The translations under genes and the position numbers were made by a program. From Gossypium raimondii (lineage: Eukaryota > Streptophyta > Magnoliopsida > Malvales > Malvaceae), in assembly GCF_025698545.1 (NCBI RefSeq), contig NC_068573.1, positions 8,331,874 to 8,395,873 on the forward strand: a stretch of DNA of 64,000 nt, read 5' to 3'. Shown in pieces: positions 39,402-51,569 of the stretch. The notes under the pieces were generated by a model. The model saw nothing but the letters and a program-made list of their open reading frames with translations, was not told where the DNA came from and did not search any database. Every line of letters begins with the position of its first letter. Positions within the stretch are counted from its first letter, which is position 1.

Positions 39402-41631
39402 TGTAACGCCTTTAATAATTTAAGTCTATTTTTATAAAATTTGACACAAATATGTATCTATTTATGTGATTTAGTGTTTTGGGTGTATGAGGTCTTGGGT
39501 TCAAGTCCCACATTTGGAAATTTTGTTATTTTTTATCCAAGCCTTATCCCTGTTGGGTGGGCTTATATAAAATTGTTTGTAAATCCATATCAGAATGAGT
39601 CTGCTGGTTCGAGTGGTAAGGAATTAGTTTGCTGGAGGTCTTGTGCTCGAGATTTTGTGTTTGAATCCCGGTGTGAGAGGGGGTGATAATATTTTATTCA
39701 AGTGATTGAGTGGGTAGGATATTGGGGGATTAAGTCATTAGTGGATGAGAAGGGGAGTTAATCCAAATTTGTATTTTATTTTATTTTATTTTATTCCTAT
39801 TCTCTCTTTTCCAAAAAAAATTTCGACGTAAGTTTTTGCCTTCTTCCATTTTTCTATTTTTCTTTCGTTTTCCCCTATTTAATTTTGCACTCCCCTTTTT
39901 GTTATTCGCCTGCACTTCAGGATTTTGGTGTTTTACGCGCGATCAGGTAAGTGGGGGCTTTCACTTGTCGATAGGTTTCGATTTTAGTAAGCTGTTTTGG
40001 TTTTTCTTTTCGGTTGAATTCCAAATGTGTGTAGTAAGGGAAGTTAATTCTCTGTAAACGTATTGTGTAGAAGAAAACAGTGAAACGGTGGTTTTCGCTC
40101 GAACGGTCTAATCGGTGTATGTGATCGGGTTTGGTAGCGGTAAGTGTGTGCGTGTTGCTCAGTTTTTTATGGATGGATTTGCAATTTGATTGCTAAAAGG
40201 GTTTTGGTTATTCTATTTTTAGGTGCTGGTGGTCTCGGGAGTGATTTTTCATCAAAATCGAACCAGGTGTGTACTCCTAACACAAAAAATCGAGCTTTGG
40301 CGAAAGCCAAAAATGGAGTCTATCGACACCACACAAGTGTGTGGCCAGCCGTGTGGTTGGCCATGTGCGAGACACGGCTATGTGACCGACGAAGGCGTGG
40401 CCGTGCGCAAGACACGACCGTGTGACAGTGTGACTATGGCCATGTGGGCCACACGGGCTAGGCCAAGTTGGGCGTGTGGGTTTTGGGCCATGCCATGTGG
40501 GCCACAGGGGTAAGGCCAATCTGAGCGTGTGGGCCCATACGAGCATGTGGGCCCAAAATTCTAAAAAATTTTCTAGGGTCGCTCGGGTTATTCCGATTGA
40601 CTGTGGGACTACCATAGGGTCGGTAAGGGCTAACCAAACCCTATTTCATGTGATTTGATATTCTGATAGACTAATCTGAGTAGGATACTGGTATGTATGT
40701 CTGACTATACTGTGTAAGTATGTATCTATCTGTATTCGAGCATGTTAAGCATGTTAATTCTGATATTACTGCATCTGTATTATGTATCTCTGTGTTTGGG
40801 GTGGGAATTGTATATGTGGAGGAAGTAATCTGTTTGGTGACTTTTTGCCTATATTCTGGTAGCTTGTCTACATATTATATGTTATGTGTCGTATCGACAC
40901 TATATAGTGTGTAGGAATGGGTGGGTGTTCTTAACCCCACGTGGTATGATGGGATGGGCGGAGATGACATGTAGAGGAGAGGGTAGGATTCTGTTTATCT
41001 ATTCTGTACATCTGATTCTGATATCTATTTCTGTGATGGACTTAGGTTCGGATCTGTATCTGACTGTATATAAAACTCTGCATATGTTACATGTCTATCT
41101 CTGATGGGTTACACACTGAGTTTACGTAAACTCACATCTGTTTGTCTGTTCTGTTTAGGTAATCAACAGGCATAAGCGGGTCAGTGCGACGGAGGCTCAG
41201 CAGTGACCACTCGATGGGAAACTGTTTTCAGTTAATATTATTTCATGGTTTTTACTTAAATTTCTGGCTTTTGTGAAAGTTTTGTAATTTTTGGACTCTC
41301 CGGACTTTTTGGACTGTTTGGTTTAAATTTTTGGTTTGGTTGCGTTATAATTTCCAAACTGTGATGATTTGACAAAATATCGATTTCACACAAACAAATG
41401 TTATTTTTAAAAACACGAGCGTGGTTTTGATTTTAACAGTTTTTTAAACTTCCGCTACGAAATGATTTGGTTAAATTTAAAGGATAATATGTAACGGTTT
41501 TAGTAATAAATAAATAAATGAATACGATTTATAACTTGGACGTTTTATCAAAGTATCATCGATTTCAAAACCCTTCTTCGTAATACTCCCGGATTCGGCC
41601 ATAATGTCTAGGCCGGGTATGGGGTGTTATA
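39402..41631. mobile_element. Solo LTR nested inside the preceding LTR, 2.23 kb
   Basis: Starts TGTAACGCCTTTAATAA and ends ATGGGGTGTTATA, with a perfect 5-bp duplication gttgg (39397-39401 and 41632-41636). Positions 40320-40560 are dense in gtgtggccagccgtgtgg-type words. Frames at 40144-40615 are by-products of these repeats. Confidence 0.85.
39470..39690 (+). repeat. tRNA-like (SINE-type) remnants within the LTR
   Basis: Two neighbouring stretches resemble pol III tRNA-derived sequence: gggttcaagtcccac (39508-39522, B-box-like), and ctggttcgagtggtaagga (A-box-like, from 39603) followed by tgtttgaatcccgg (about 39658). Neither folds into a complete tRNA by eye. They may be SINE remnants or a normal part of this LTR family. 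Confidence 0.35.
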
Positions 41632-42595
41632 GTTGGTGTCAATTTGGGTAAGAAATGTGGTTTAGAAAATGACCTATTTTCGTCCACACGAGTAGAGACA
41701 TGGGTGTGCGTCTCAGCCGTGTGTGACACACGGCCAAGTGACACGGTCATGTGTCCCCTGTATCTTCTTAATAATGCAAGTCAGTATGTTCATATAGCTT
41801 AACACACAAGTGTGTGACTTGGCCGTGTGACCCAAGTTAGAGAGTTACACGAGCACAAGCACGGGATGAGACACGGCCGTGTGTCCCTATTTCAAATGCC
41901 CATACGGCCTGAGACACGGGCATGTCTTCTGACCGTGTGAGTCACATGGCCTGGCCACACAACCGTATGACCCTTGCAGTGCTGAAAGTTTTAAATATTT
42001 TTGAACAATTCTCTGAGTTTCTGATTTAGTCCCAACTTGTTTCTAATATGTATTTCTGGCTTTGAGGGCTCATTTAAAGGAAAATATATATGATTTTGAT
42101 TGGTTTTATTACGAATATTGATATGTAATGAAACGTTTGAAATTTCTGTGTGATTGATCTGTAAACCTCGATAATGCTCTGTAACCCTATTCTGGCAATG
42201 GATACGGATTAGGGATGTTACATTTGGACATTCTTCTGAGGAATACATTTGTTTTCCAAGTAAGGAAATAAGGTATGTATTAATTTATGAAATCTAGTAT
42301 CTGTCAAAAGGGTGAATAGACTAGTCAAACATGGAAGTGGATGAATATGTATACACCGGTGTGAGAAAGTATCTGTCAAAGACAGAGATGAAATCCAAAG
42401 CCTTCAATATGGTGAATTCAATTGGAATTACTTCAAGGTAATTTGGAATTTAAACACACTAAGTTCGTTTGAACTTACAGGTGTTTGTTTATATTTCAGG
42501 TTCTGTTGTAAGATTGAGCGTCAAGAGGGACCAAGCCAAAAATGCGTCAGGGTAGTAGTAAGTTGGGATATTATGCATACAGAGGACATCATAGG

Positions 42596-43607
42596 TGTAA
42601 CACCCCTAACCCGTATCCACCACTGAATTAGGGTTACAAGGCATTACCGAACTAAACACAGCTCAAAACTGACATACATTGCTAATAAATTAAACATGTT
42701 CCATAATTACTGAGTCAAACCATATAGTCCTCAACTTATACATTCGTACATATGCTTTACTTAACCAAACATAAATCAACATGATTTACCATTTATAAAA
42801 CATATACTAATCATACTTTAGAAATCTAAACATATCCACATTATTTATTTACTCTCTTTGACGAACTCACTAATAAATATATATATATATATATATATAA
42901 CATATCATATTACATATACTTTATATATCTATCACCAAACCTATTGTCTAACAATTATGGGGTACATTCATTTATAAGCTTTCCTACTTGCACATATTAA
43001 CCTAAGTTGAATTATACCTCACAGCTAAATAGGCAAAATTATACAAATACAAACAAGCAATTCTAAACGGCCGAATTTCAAATGCAAATATGACTAGTTC
43101 ATAAATTACTCACTTGTCTAACATTAGCCATTTTCCAAGCACTTTAACCGATTCAAACCATGTCAATTCCATATGCTATAATTCATGCCACAATTTCATA
43201 TACACAACCAAATTTATTAAACACATTTGATTAAATATACTTCTTTTATTATCACAAATCTATACTTATATGACCATATTTAAAATGAACTATCTTGAGT
43301 ACAAATAACAACTAAAAAAATACATCCAATCACATGCTAATTATGCATACTAAAATTACATACACATAATTAATTAATTTGCCAACAATTCATTCATTAA
43401 CAAATATGTCATACTTATATATATACATATTCAATCAACCTATCATTAATCGAACAAATAATCACATCATTTATCACTTCTAAACTAATTCATAATACAA
43501 ATTATACATTACAATAATGAGCCAACAAAATCACAACTAAAACACATTCATCAACCATACCAAATTCACTTGAGCCGAGTTATAACAATCTATATTTGCA
43601 AATTCTA

Positions 43608-43651
<44 letters not shown>

Positions 43652-45809
43652 AACTTACCAAAATGAACTAATCATAAGCCATAAGTATTTCACTACTTCA
43701 TGCCGAAATCATATACTAAGCACGTCACATACATATATACCATGAAACATAATTTTCCATCATGAACTTATACCATGACCGAACATACAAAAACATAAGC
43801 ATCATTTCTAGCCATTTTCGCATGGCTTTATATTTACAATTTCAAAACCAACCAAAACAAGTACTACCTATACATGTCATAGGTTCGTAATTCAAACTTT
43901 TAAAAATACCGAAATAGTAATCGATAGTGTGACAGATTTCTCTGACGATCCCCGAGCTCGTAACTAGCTTCCAAAATCTATAAAACAACGAACGAACACA
44001 CACAGAGTAAACTTAAATAGCTTAGTAAGTCAAAAGCAATTAAATCATTTCAATATCATACATAATTCAATTAAGCTAGGCCAAATCAAGAAAACCTTAA
44101 CCACATATACATTTATCATGCTTGCAAATTCATATATCATCACATGAACATTAACCTTATAATGTCATTTGGCCGAATAAGAATAATCACATGTACATAT
44201 AAGCAGCCTTTTATAACAAACAAATTTCATATCTTCATCTCAAATACTATACTTACCTTACTTTAATAATCATTTAACTTCGTACGTACCTGAACCATTT
44301 AGCTCGTTTTCACATTCGATCTTAACTCGATATTGTTCGTTGAGCCTTTTGGAATTAAATAGGATACTCGGATAACTCAAAAAGCTCGTACAATGCCAAC
44401 GTCTCAGACATGGTCTTACATGTAATCAACTATCAATGCCACTGTCCCCGACAGGGTCTTACACGAACTCATATACGATGCCGATGTCCCAGACATGGTC
44501 TTACACTTAAATTACAAATCGATGCCAACGTCCTAGACATGGTTTTACACGTAATTACATATCGGAATCCTATGTCATGACATATGTATCCTAACTATTC
44601 CTAAGGTTCGTACAGGGCTTTTGGACATCATAATTCGATCGATTCAAACTCATAAGTAATACTCCCACGCTTAATCCAATTTGGCATATACACATACATT
44701 TGTAATAATTCAATTCGACACTTATAAAATATATACATTCAAATTTAACGACATTTATTTACTTATGTGCTTATCTCGGACGAAGACAAACAACCGGGAC
44801 GACTATTCAACAACTTTAGATTTCCTCTGATCCAATTCCGATTTCCTCTTTTCTTGATCTAAATTAATACAAATTTGACTTGTTTATCAACATATTCATT
44901 CAATTTCATCCATAAACACATAAATGGGTAAATTACACTTTTGCCCCTAACATTTCACATTTTTTATAATTTAGTCTCTATTTCACAAAACACAAAATAC
45001 ACATAATTTCACTAAACTCTGGTATAGCCGAATTTTACTAAGGTTCATAGCAGCCCATTTATTTAATTTATTTCACATTTTGACCCCTCAATTTATAAAA
45101 TTTACAATTTAATCCTTAATACACATTTTTACCAAAAATCACTTAATTAAACATAATAACCTAACAATATATTTTTATTTTTCATCATTAAACACAAAAA
45201 TCATCAAGCTATCAACAATGGCAATTCATGCATACATCATCAAATTCAAAATTCAAGCATGGGCTAGCTAGTATTCAAAGCAATGATCTCAAAAACGTAA
45301 AAATCATTAAAAACCGAGCAAAACACATACCCGAATTAAGCTCCCAAAGGTGATGAATGTTTAAAGCTTCCAAAGCTTTATTTTTTTTCTTCTTAGAATC
45401 GGCCAAGAAAGATGAACACATGCATGGCCATTTATTTTTTGTTTTATTTAATACATATTAATATACATTTTACAATTTTAACCTTAATGATTTAATTAGA
45501 AAACTATTTAATGGTTGTCTATTTTTGTCCATGCATAATTCTAATGATTAAATTACAACATAAGGACTCCATATAATAAAAATCATAACAAATAGGTACC
45601 TTTACAAATATCATGCTAATTTTGCACCTTACGCAATTAAATCTTTTTAATTAAATCGAGCACACAAACGATAAAATTTTCAAACGAAACTTTCACACAC
45701 ATAAATTAACATACTATAGACTCCAAAAATAATATTAAAATATTTTTTTGACTCAGATTTGTGGTCCCGAAATCACTATTTCGAATAGGGTCTAAATCGA
45801 ATTGTTACA
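42596..45809. mobile_element. Solo LTR (TGTAACACCCCTAACCCG...TTGTTACA), 3.21 kb
   Basis: Perfect 5-bp duplication atagg (42591-42595 and 45810-45814). Contains a (TA)n tract at about 43610-43649, and four spaced copies of a 50-60-bp unit with gatgccaacgtcycagacatggtcttacac (44395-44560). No coding domains. Same family as 20865-23053. Confidence 0.88.
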
Positions 45810-46072
45810 ATAGGTGTATGGCGACATATAGTACCCTACACCATAAAGAGTCTGTTTTAAATAAAATTTTATATTGTAACGTAGTTTACTGTTTAGTACT
45901 AGAATGCAATTCTTTAATATCCTATTTTATATTAAAGAATAGTTCAAAATAAATAATAAATATTTTTTAAATAAAGTTTTCGATGGTAGTCTAAATTTCT
46001 GTTAGTGTTTTGTGTTGTAACTTCAATATCTTTATTCGGTAATTCGGGTCGGGTAAAGGGTGTTACACTCTA

Positions 46073-46345
46073 CCGCTTGATCCTTGAGCTAAACATGCCT
46101 TGATTCCAGCTCTGTGGTATGCCCATCATCTTTCTTGAGGGTCTCCTTCACATCACTCATAAAGCCCTCAAGTTTGGGAACCTATCATCTAAAGCTAACA
46201 ACATATCCCTCGATTGGCTTACTTTCTTAGCCCTCCTACAAGTCTCCATTGGCTCTTTCTCATCTACTCCTTCCAACATCCCAAATGGTGTCTTCATAAC
46301 CTTAGCTCGAATACCAACTGTCACAAGCCTAGACCTTTAGTCTTG
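46073..46345 (-). pseudogene. Ty3/gypsy gag relic, N-terminal part, and primer-binding site
   Basis: On the minus strand a tRNA-Met-type primer-binding site (ttggtattcgagc, about 46300-46312) is followed by gag N-terminal sequence containing PFGMLEGVDEKEPM, SRDMLLALDDRFPNL and VKETLKKDD. It stops at 46073 where the LTR insertion begins, and the gag frame continues at 20663 downward. Confidence 0.75.
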
Positions 46346-47964
46346 CAATCCATGCGACCTTAGGCGATTTTTTTGCTTCAAATGCACCTAAGTTTGCCTA
46401 GCTCTCGAAAGATGAAAATTATCCCGAAAATTCTCTAAGCAATACATGTACGAATGGGGAGAAATTTATTAAATTCCATTCAAAAAGATGCCAATTTTCA
46501 AGTTTAGAAAATGAATCGACTTGCGACTACTTTTTGAATGGGATCTAGACATTTTTGGGTTAAGATATCTTCACAAAATTTGAAGATCTATCTCTTAGTT
46601 TCGGAACTCATTTTGAATCACTAGATTTTGAGTTTGAGAACTCATATTATGGTTGTTTTAATGAAGATTGCATGAAAAGAATTTCTGAATGGGATTATTA
46701 AGGAAATTACGAGTTTCGGACTTTTAATTTGAGTTCAAATCATATTGGGTTCGATTTTTAGCTTAATTTTTATTACATATGAGCCCAATATTGTATTTAT
46801 TAGATTTTATTATTTTATTATTTATTTATTCCAAATTTTTTATATTTTTAAGTATTTTAAGTTATTTAGGATTTTTATATTTATCGTTAACAAGAAAGTT
46901 AAGTTTAAAACTATTTCTTATTTAGATTAATTAGAGTTTTAGCATTATTTAGAGTTTCATTTGGTAGTCTATATAAAGGCCTCTTTATTGTTCATTAGAG
47001 ACACAATTGTATTCATTAATATAGTTTTCAACTCGAGAGTTAGTTTGTGCAAGATTTTTCTTATGATTTTTAGTAGTTTTTTTCTCAATATTTTTCAAGG
47101 ACTCATAGGAATTCATTCTCCATACTCCGATTTTCCAAGAATTATTTCTTAGAGGGTTGATTAGAGTCATTAATTGAGTTTGTTGGGATTTATATCTTTG
47201 GTTCAATTGGACACTTATCCATCTATCCATTATATCCATCGATTTATTCATTCCATCTTCCACTTTGTTTTTTTTCTAATTTTCATGATTTATTTATTAT
47301 TTTTATTTATTCTTTGTTCTTAAATCTTTTATTTTAGTTATGTTTGTTTTCGTTGTTTTTCTAAATTTATTTGGTGTTTTCTTTTCAAGTCAAATTCAAA
47401 TATTTCTTTTTCGAGTCGAACAACTTGAATACGATCCTCCTTCTGCCTCTTCTGCTTCACTCTTTTATCATTAAGGCATCGAAAAATATAGTGAAAGCAA
47501 CTCGAAACGAAATAAGCAACAAAGTATTGAAAAACCACAAGAAAACAATGCATACCACGTATTTGAGTAAATGTTATCAATATATTCTTAACTCAAGAAT
47601 AATTGAATATAATGGGATGAAAACAAATGAAGGGGGAGACTTCTACTTATAGTCGAGCTCCTCGAAATCAACGGTACAGATTGAATTATATCGACGTTCA
47701 AGATTAAATTTTATATACAATTGAGAGTTCTAAAGGATTTAAACTCTATACAATATCCATTTAGGATTTACCTTATTTACCTTGGTAACTTTAGTTTGAC
47801 TAAAGTGTTTCACTAGACTACCAAGACTTTAAGTAGATAGGTTTCTCCATTAATTCCACGAGTCGGGTTAGTTAAAGCGGGTTAAATGATTCACATTTAA
47901 TAAGTTAAGTTGACATTTATGGAGTATTCTATGCGCAATAGTCACAGGTTTTGATCCGCAGTCC
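46346..47964. mobile_element. LTR remnants (two families, one inserted in the other)
   Basis: 46346-46445 and about 47500-47964 should be the LTR of the minus-strand gypsy element whose primer site is at 46.3 kb. Between them, from about 46450, is plus-oriented sequence (gagaaatttattaaattcc) closely similar to 51585-52600, with a TATA box at 46967-46977 (gtctatataaaggcc). Exact joins were not resolved. Confidence 0.5.
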
Positions 47965-47968
47965 GTGA

Positions 47969-49458
<1,490 letters not shown>

Positions 49459-49980
49459 AGGGCTTTCTTTAGTCGGCAATGGCTGCTGCATTTGTTGCAA
49501 ACTTATTTCCATCTTCAATACTCCTCATCTGTTATGATGCTGAAGCTAAACAATTCATTTCGTTTATTTGGATGGGATTAGATAACAATCATTATTACCA
49601 ATATTATTATATTTGGATTCACTTTCTGGGTTGATTAACTTACATTTGCCAATTTGGCACCAAATTATAAACTTCTATGCTTGGTTACAAGTTCAGCAAA
49701 CTGCCATGGAGGCAATGCAAAGGAACATTTGTTTCCCCCCTTCAATTCAATGTTCAATCGACGCCAACATACAAAGGAACACTGCAGTAAAATCGAACTT
49801 TGATTTCCTCTCAATTTTCTCATCAACCAACTTCTGGATATGCGGGAATCACAATCGAACAAGGCTAACGCATAAGTTCAGAAATGAATCAATTTTTATA
49901 AGACCGAAACACAACATTTGTTCTTCATTGAAAGGATAATCAAATTCAAAATCAGAGAGAGTAAAGAAATGAATCAATCA

Positions 49981-50427
49981 TCACCGACCATCTCCCCGCT
50001 CCTTCTGAATCTGATGCCTCTGCTTCTCGGCTAGCTTCTCCAATGCGGATTCAACCGCATCACGCCCACCGATAAGCAATCGGGTCACAACTTCCGGATC
50101 CTTCTCGAAGCGAGCTTCCTCGAACTCCTTCCTCGCGTTCTCTCTCAATATGTCCCTCCACAGAACGCCCCGAGAATCGGGCCACATGAAGAATCGGGTG
50201 GCTCGAAGGATGTCGCGGTAGAGACTCAGTGCCTCTCGTCGAGTGCTGGTGAGGCGCTGTCGGTTCAGCGACTCTTCCTCATCCTCTAGGGATTTCTCCT
50301 TCACTACGTGTCTGTCAAGAAGCTCTTCCACGGTGTCCGGACCATTGTGTAGAAAACGCTGGAGGAAGACAACATCGGTTCCACATAGGATAGTTAAATT
50401 TGGACATCTTCGTAGGTACGCGATCAT
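49981..50427 (-). CDS. LYR-motif (Complex1_LYR) family protein
   Basis: A single-exon frame of 148 codons. REALSLYRDILRATRFFMWPD contains the Leu-Tyr-Arg signature, and the following helices (GVLWRDILRENARKEFEEAR; LLIGGRDAVESALEKLAEKQ) fit a three-helix LYR fold. LYR proteins act in mitochondria as assembly factors or adaptors for Fe-S enzymes and respiratory complexes, often with acyl carrier protein. The region before LYR (EELLDRHVVKEKSLEDEEES) is acidic and helical. The start is uncertain: the frame opens at 50427, but the conserved part seems to begin at Gly-Pro-Asp-Thr near residue 29. An ATG there is in another frame. Which exact subfamily is not clear to me. Confidence 0.8.
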   Translation of the reverse strand: MIAYLRRCPNLTILCGTDVVFLQRFLHNGPDTVEELLDRHVVKEKSLEDEEESLNRQRLTSTRREALSLYRDILRATRFFMWPDSRGVLWRDILRENARKEFEEARFEKDPEVVTRLLIGGRDAVESALEKLAEKQRHQIQKERGDGR

Positions 50428-50429
50428 CC

Positions 50430-51560
50430 TTTTTACTTTATTTCTCTCACAAGCTTATTTTCCGTGCTGTTTGACAGCCATAAATGGTGGAGTTCAACAC
50501 GAAACAATAAGAGAATTGGGTCGGTGTTTTTGTTTCAGGCCCAAAATAATTCTAAGCTTTGATCCATATATATTTAAGGGATAATAACAAATTGAACCCT
50601 AGACCCTAGCCCTAAGCCAGTACAAAACTTATATGTGAGACCTCATAAACATTACAGAACCAAAAGGAAAGTAAAAAAGAAGTATCTGGGATTGGAAAAG
50701 CTGCTACAAAATTCTTTTCATTTTTGCACACCACAATCAAAATAGCAAAATTATTGAATTTTGAAAAGGAAAAAAGAATTAAACTGACATTGCCTTGGCT
50801 CTAAGCTAGAATCCAAAGTACCAAGGATTACATACAATTAGAAGTACTAAGTAACCAGTTCAGCTTAAAGGGAAACTCTTTAAAAAAAAATAGTAACTTT
50901 TGAGGAACTAAGCAAAGAAAAGGAAAGGGAGAATAATAAAAGAAAAAGAAGAAGAAAAAACAAAGAATAAATGGAATAATGAAAAAGGGCGCCACAGATC
51001 GGAATGAGTTAGGGTTTTTAAGACATAGAATGTGTAGTAATAGGTTCTCAAACAGCGTTGTGTGCAAGGATTTTATTTGTCACCTTTATTCAAATATGAA
51101 AGTTTGAAAGAAAACTCACTATACGATCAAAAAGGCAAATATACTGTTTTCCTTATAAGGAAGAAAACAACACAAATAGTCAACATCTTCTAATGCAACA
51201 CCTTAACCATTCGTAACTACTTTGTATTATACAACAACCTCTTTGGTTTAATTACATCCCTAATTCCAACCATGCCATGCATTTAGATATTACCTGAATA
51301 TTTCAATCAAAATCCATTTTCAAATCATCTACACACCAGCACACAAACAATCCCAACAAATTTCATTGATGAGCTCCACTCAACCGTTTTAAAGAAAACC
51401 TACCACAATCCTTACTGATAAGTGCAAGCACCTTGCAGTATGAAAAGAAAACACAATATGCATTGATCCATGAACTGACTAATATGCACCACCTTAGCAC
51501 CAGATAAAATGCGAGACTAACTACAAAAATCACAAATCTTTCACTCCAAATATGACCACA
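50430..51560. other. Intergenic sequence, no gene recognised
   Basis: Upstream of the LYR gene, then AT-rich sequence with A-rich tracts at 50880-50980. The minus-strand frames at 50828-51067 and 51363-51602 are low-complexity or hydrophobic and not convincing. Confidence 0.4.
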
Positions 51561-51569
51561 TTTGATACA

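Larger units (their letters stand above)
37202..42222. mobile_element. Solo LTR (TGTAACAGC...GATGTTACA), interrupted by a second LTR
   Basis: Starts TGTAACAGCTCGATTTT and ends ATTAGGGATGTTACA, flanked by ttttg and tttgg (imperfect 5-bp duplication). It carries cacacggcc/ggccgtgtg word repeats at 41690-41960. Its own length without the inner insertion is about 2.8 kb. It is in the opposite orientation to the LTRs at 20865 and 42596. Confidence 0.75.
20669..46067. mobile_element. Compound insertion: LTR (TGTCACATCCC...GGGTGTTACA) enlarged to 25.4 kb by nested elements
   Basis: The outer element starts TGTCACATCCCAAATTT at 20669 and ends AAAGGGTGTTACA at 46067. It is flanked by ctctg (20664-20668) and ctcta (46068-46072), a 5-bp duplication with one difference. 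Removing it and one duplication copy leaves the flanking gypsy gag frame continuous on the minus strand. Its own sequence is left in segments at about 20669-20864, 23059-23182, 24371-25222, 36699-37201, 42228-42595 and 45815-46067. These share words such as gtacgcc/ggcgacat. Everything else inside is later insertion. It is probably a solo LTR. Confidence 0.75.

Noticed and set aside
40144-40615. Overlapping ORFs of 93-112 codons on both strands
   Set aside because: Produced by GC-richer palindromic word repeats that suppress stop codons; no domain.
43600-43650. (TA)n tract as a regulatory or origin-like feature
   Set aside because: Ordinary microsatellite within a solo LTR; similar tracts at 18.28 and 42.88 kb.
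50243-50584. 113-codon plus-strand ORF
   Set aside because: Antisense to the LYR-motif gene; Ser/Arg-rich shadow frame.
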